Of a stretch of 7,780 bases of DNA, positions 7,531 to 7,780 are shown in pieces. The notes beneath the pieces are model-generated. The model was given only the letters and a program-made list of their open reading frames with translations, ran no database searches and was not told the DNA's origin. The position numbers were made by a program, and so were the translations under genes. The stretch spans positions 1-7,780 of the forward strand of contig JACQTM010000129.1 of NCBI GenBank assembly GCA_016210825.1. Reading direction: 5' to 3'. This DNA comes from Hyphomicrobiales bacterium. GTDB taxonomy: Bacteria; Pseudomonadota; Alphaproteobacteria; Rhizobiales; Xanthobacteraceae. The first letter of the stretch is position 1; each line of letters begins with the position of its first letter.

Positions 7531-7608
7531 CGGAGCGTAGCGCAGCCCGGTTAGCGCACCAGTCTGGGGGACTGGGGGTCCCGGGTTCAAATCCCGGCGC
7601 TCCGACCA
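7531..7608 (+). tRNA. tRNA-Pro, anticodon GGG
   Basis: The sequence folds into a full cloverleaf of 78 bases including an encoded CCA. The acceptor stem is CGGAGCG (7531-7537) with CGCTCCG (7598-7604), discriminator A at 7605 and CCA at 7606-7608. The D stem is GCGC/GCGC around a loop containing GG. The anticodon stem CCAGT/ACTGG closes the loop CTGGGGG, placing GGG at 7566-7568 with G37 after it. The T stem CCGGG/CCCGG closes the loop TTCAAAT. C1-G72, A73 and anticodon G35-G36 are the known bacterial proline identity elements, and G37 after G36 is the known site of the methylation that prevents +1 slippage on proline codons. It would read CCC and, less well, CCU. Confidence 0.97.
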
Positions 7609-7780
7609 TTCAAGTTGTTGAGCCTCCAGGATTTTTTTGGATGTAGGAAAGTTCTGCAAAGCTGCATCGCTACGGTGTCGCCACCGTGTCGCCACCAACG
7701 ATGGTATCTTAGAAATTAGACTCCGCGCGCAGTCACCGGCGCTCGTAGCGGGGGTGTCGCCGGGCCGCGCGCGGCGGCGG
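7609..7780. other. Non-coding stretch after tRNA-Pro, no gene recognised
   Basis: No open frame with family-like sequence is seen on either strand to the window end. The segment holds a seven-base T run (7632-7638), which may help end tRNA transcription although no sound hairpin precedes it, a tandem repeat described separately, an AT-richer patch around 7704-7720, and a very GC-rich end (7750-7780). A gene could begin just beyond the window. Confidence 0.5.
7675..7696. repeat. Perfect tandem duplication of an 11-base unit
   Basis: GTGTCGCCACC occurs twice head to tail (7675-7685 and 7686-7696), and its first eight bases recur at 7754-7761. The repeat lies about 67 bases after the tRNA in DNA without a recognised gene. 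Its origin (replication slippage, edge of an integrated element, or binding site) cannot be decided from this window. Confidence 0.7.

Noticed and set aside
7624..7638. Possible tRNA terminator at the T run
   Set aside because: The only pairing before the T run (CCT/AGG with a two-base loop) cannot form a stable hairpin, so a rho-independent terminator is not supported.
7435..7698. Minus-strand open frame of 87 residues containing RDLNPGPPVPQTGALTGLRYAP
   Set aside because: This is the antisense translation of the tRNA-Pro gene, a well-known spurious 'hypothetical protein' in bacterial annotations; it also runs into the end of the GT2 gene.
7736..7744. CCGGCGCTC repeats nine bases of the tRNA 3' part (7594-7602), a possible att duplicate
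   Set aside because: The match stops before the tRNA end, is short for GC-rich DNA, and has no integrase beside it.

Overview
The window looks like a stretch of alphaproteobacterial chromosome, probably Hyphomicrobiales (rhizobial, Bradyrhizobium- or Xanthobacter-like) order. This rests on the GC-rich, strongly GC3-biased coding, the style of the polysaccharide proteins, and a tRNA promoter with a TATAGT -10 and a GC-rich discriminator. Genus cannot be read from the sequence alone.

Positions 11-7475 hold six tightly packed genes, all on the + strand, that together form most of a Wzx/Wzy-type surface polysaccharide locus. In order they are: a GT4 glycosyltransferase (11-1135); a polyprenyl-phosphate hexose-1-phosphate transferase that starts the repeat unit (1232-2782); a Wzy/O-antigen-ligase-family membrane protein (2779-4044, TTG start overlapping the previous stop); a second GT4 glycosyltransferase (4062-5207); a Wzx-like flippase of the MOP superfamily (5219-6577); and a GT2 glycosyltransferase (6564-7475). 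The last five genes overlap or are separated by fewer than 20 bases and are almost certainly one transcript. The only sizeable gap inside the cluster is 96 bases (1136-1231) and contains a stem-loop.

In the inferred pathway the phosphotransferase loads the first sugar onto undecaprenyl phosphate at the cytoplasmic face. The three glycosyltransferases extend it, the flippase turns the lipid-linked unit over, and the Wzy-like protein polymerises (or ligates) it in the periplasm. No chain-length regulator (Wzc/Wzz), outer-membrane exporter (Wza) or nucleotide-sugar synthesis gene lies inside the window; these would have to be upstream or elsewhere.

After the cluster comes a separately promoted tRNA-Pro(GGG) gene at 7531-7608, with promoter elements at 7488-7517. 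The last 172 bases (7609-7780) carry no recognisable gene. They contain a T-run and a perfect tandem 11-base repeat (7675-7696), and end in very GC-rich DNA. No CRISPR array, insertion sequence, integrase or toxin-antitoxin pair was seen. The polysaccharide cluster is of a known type; I see no convincing evidence for an undescribed system, and the findings below are modest.
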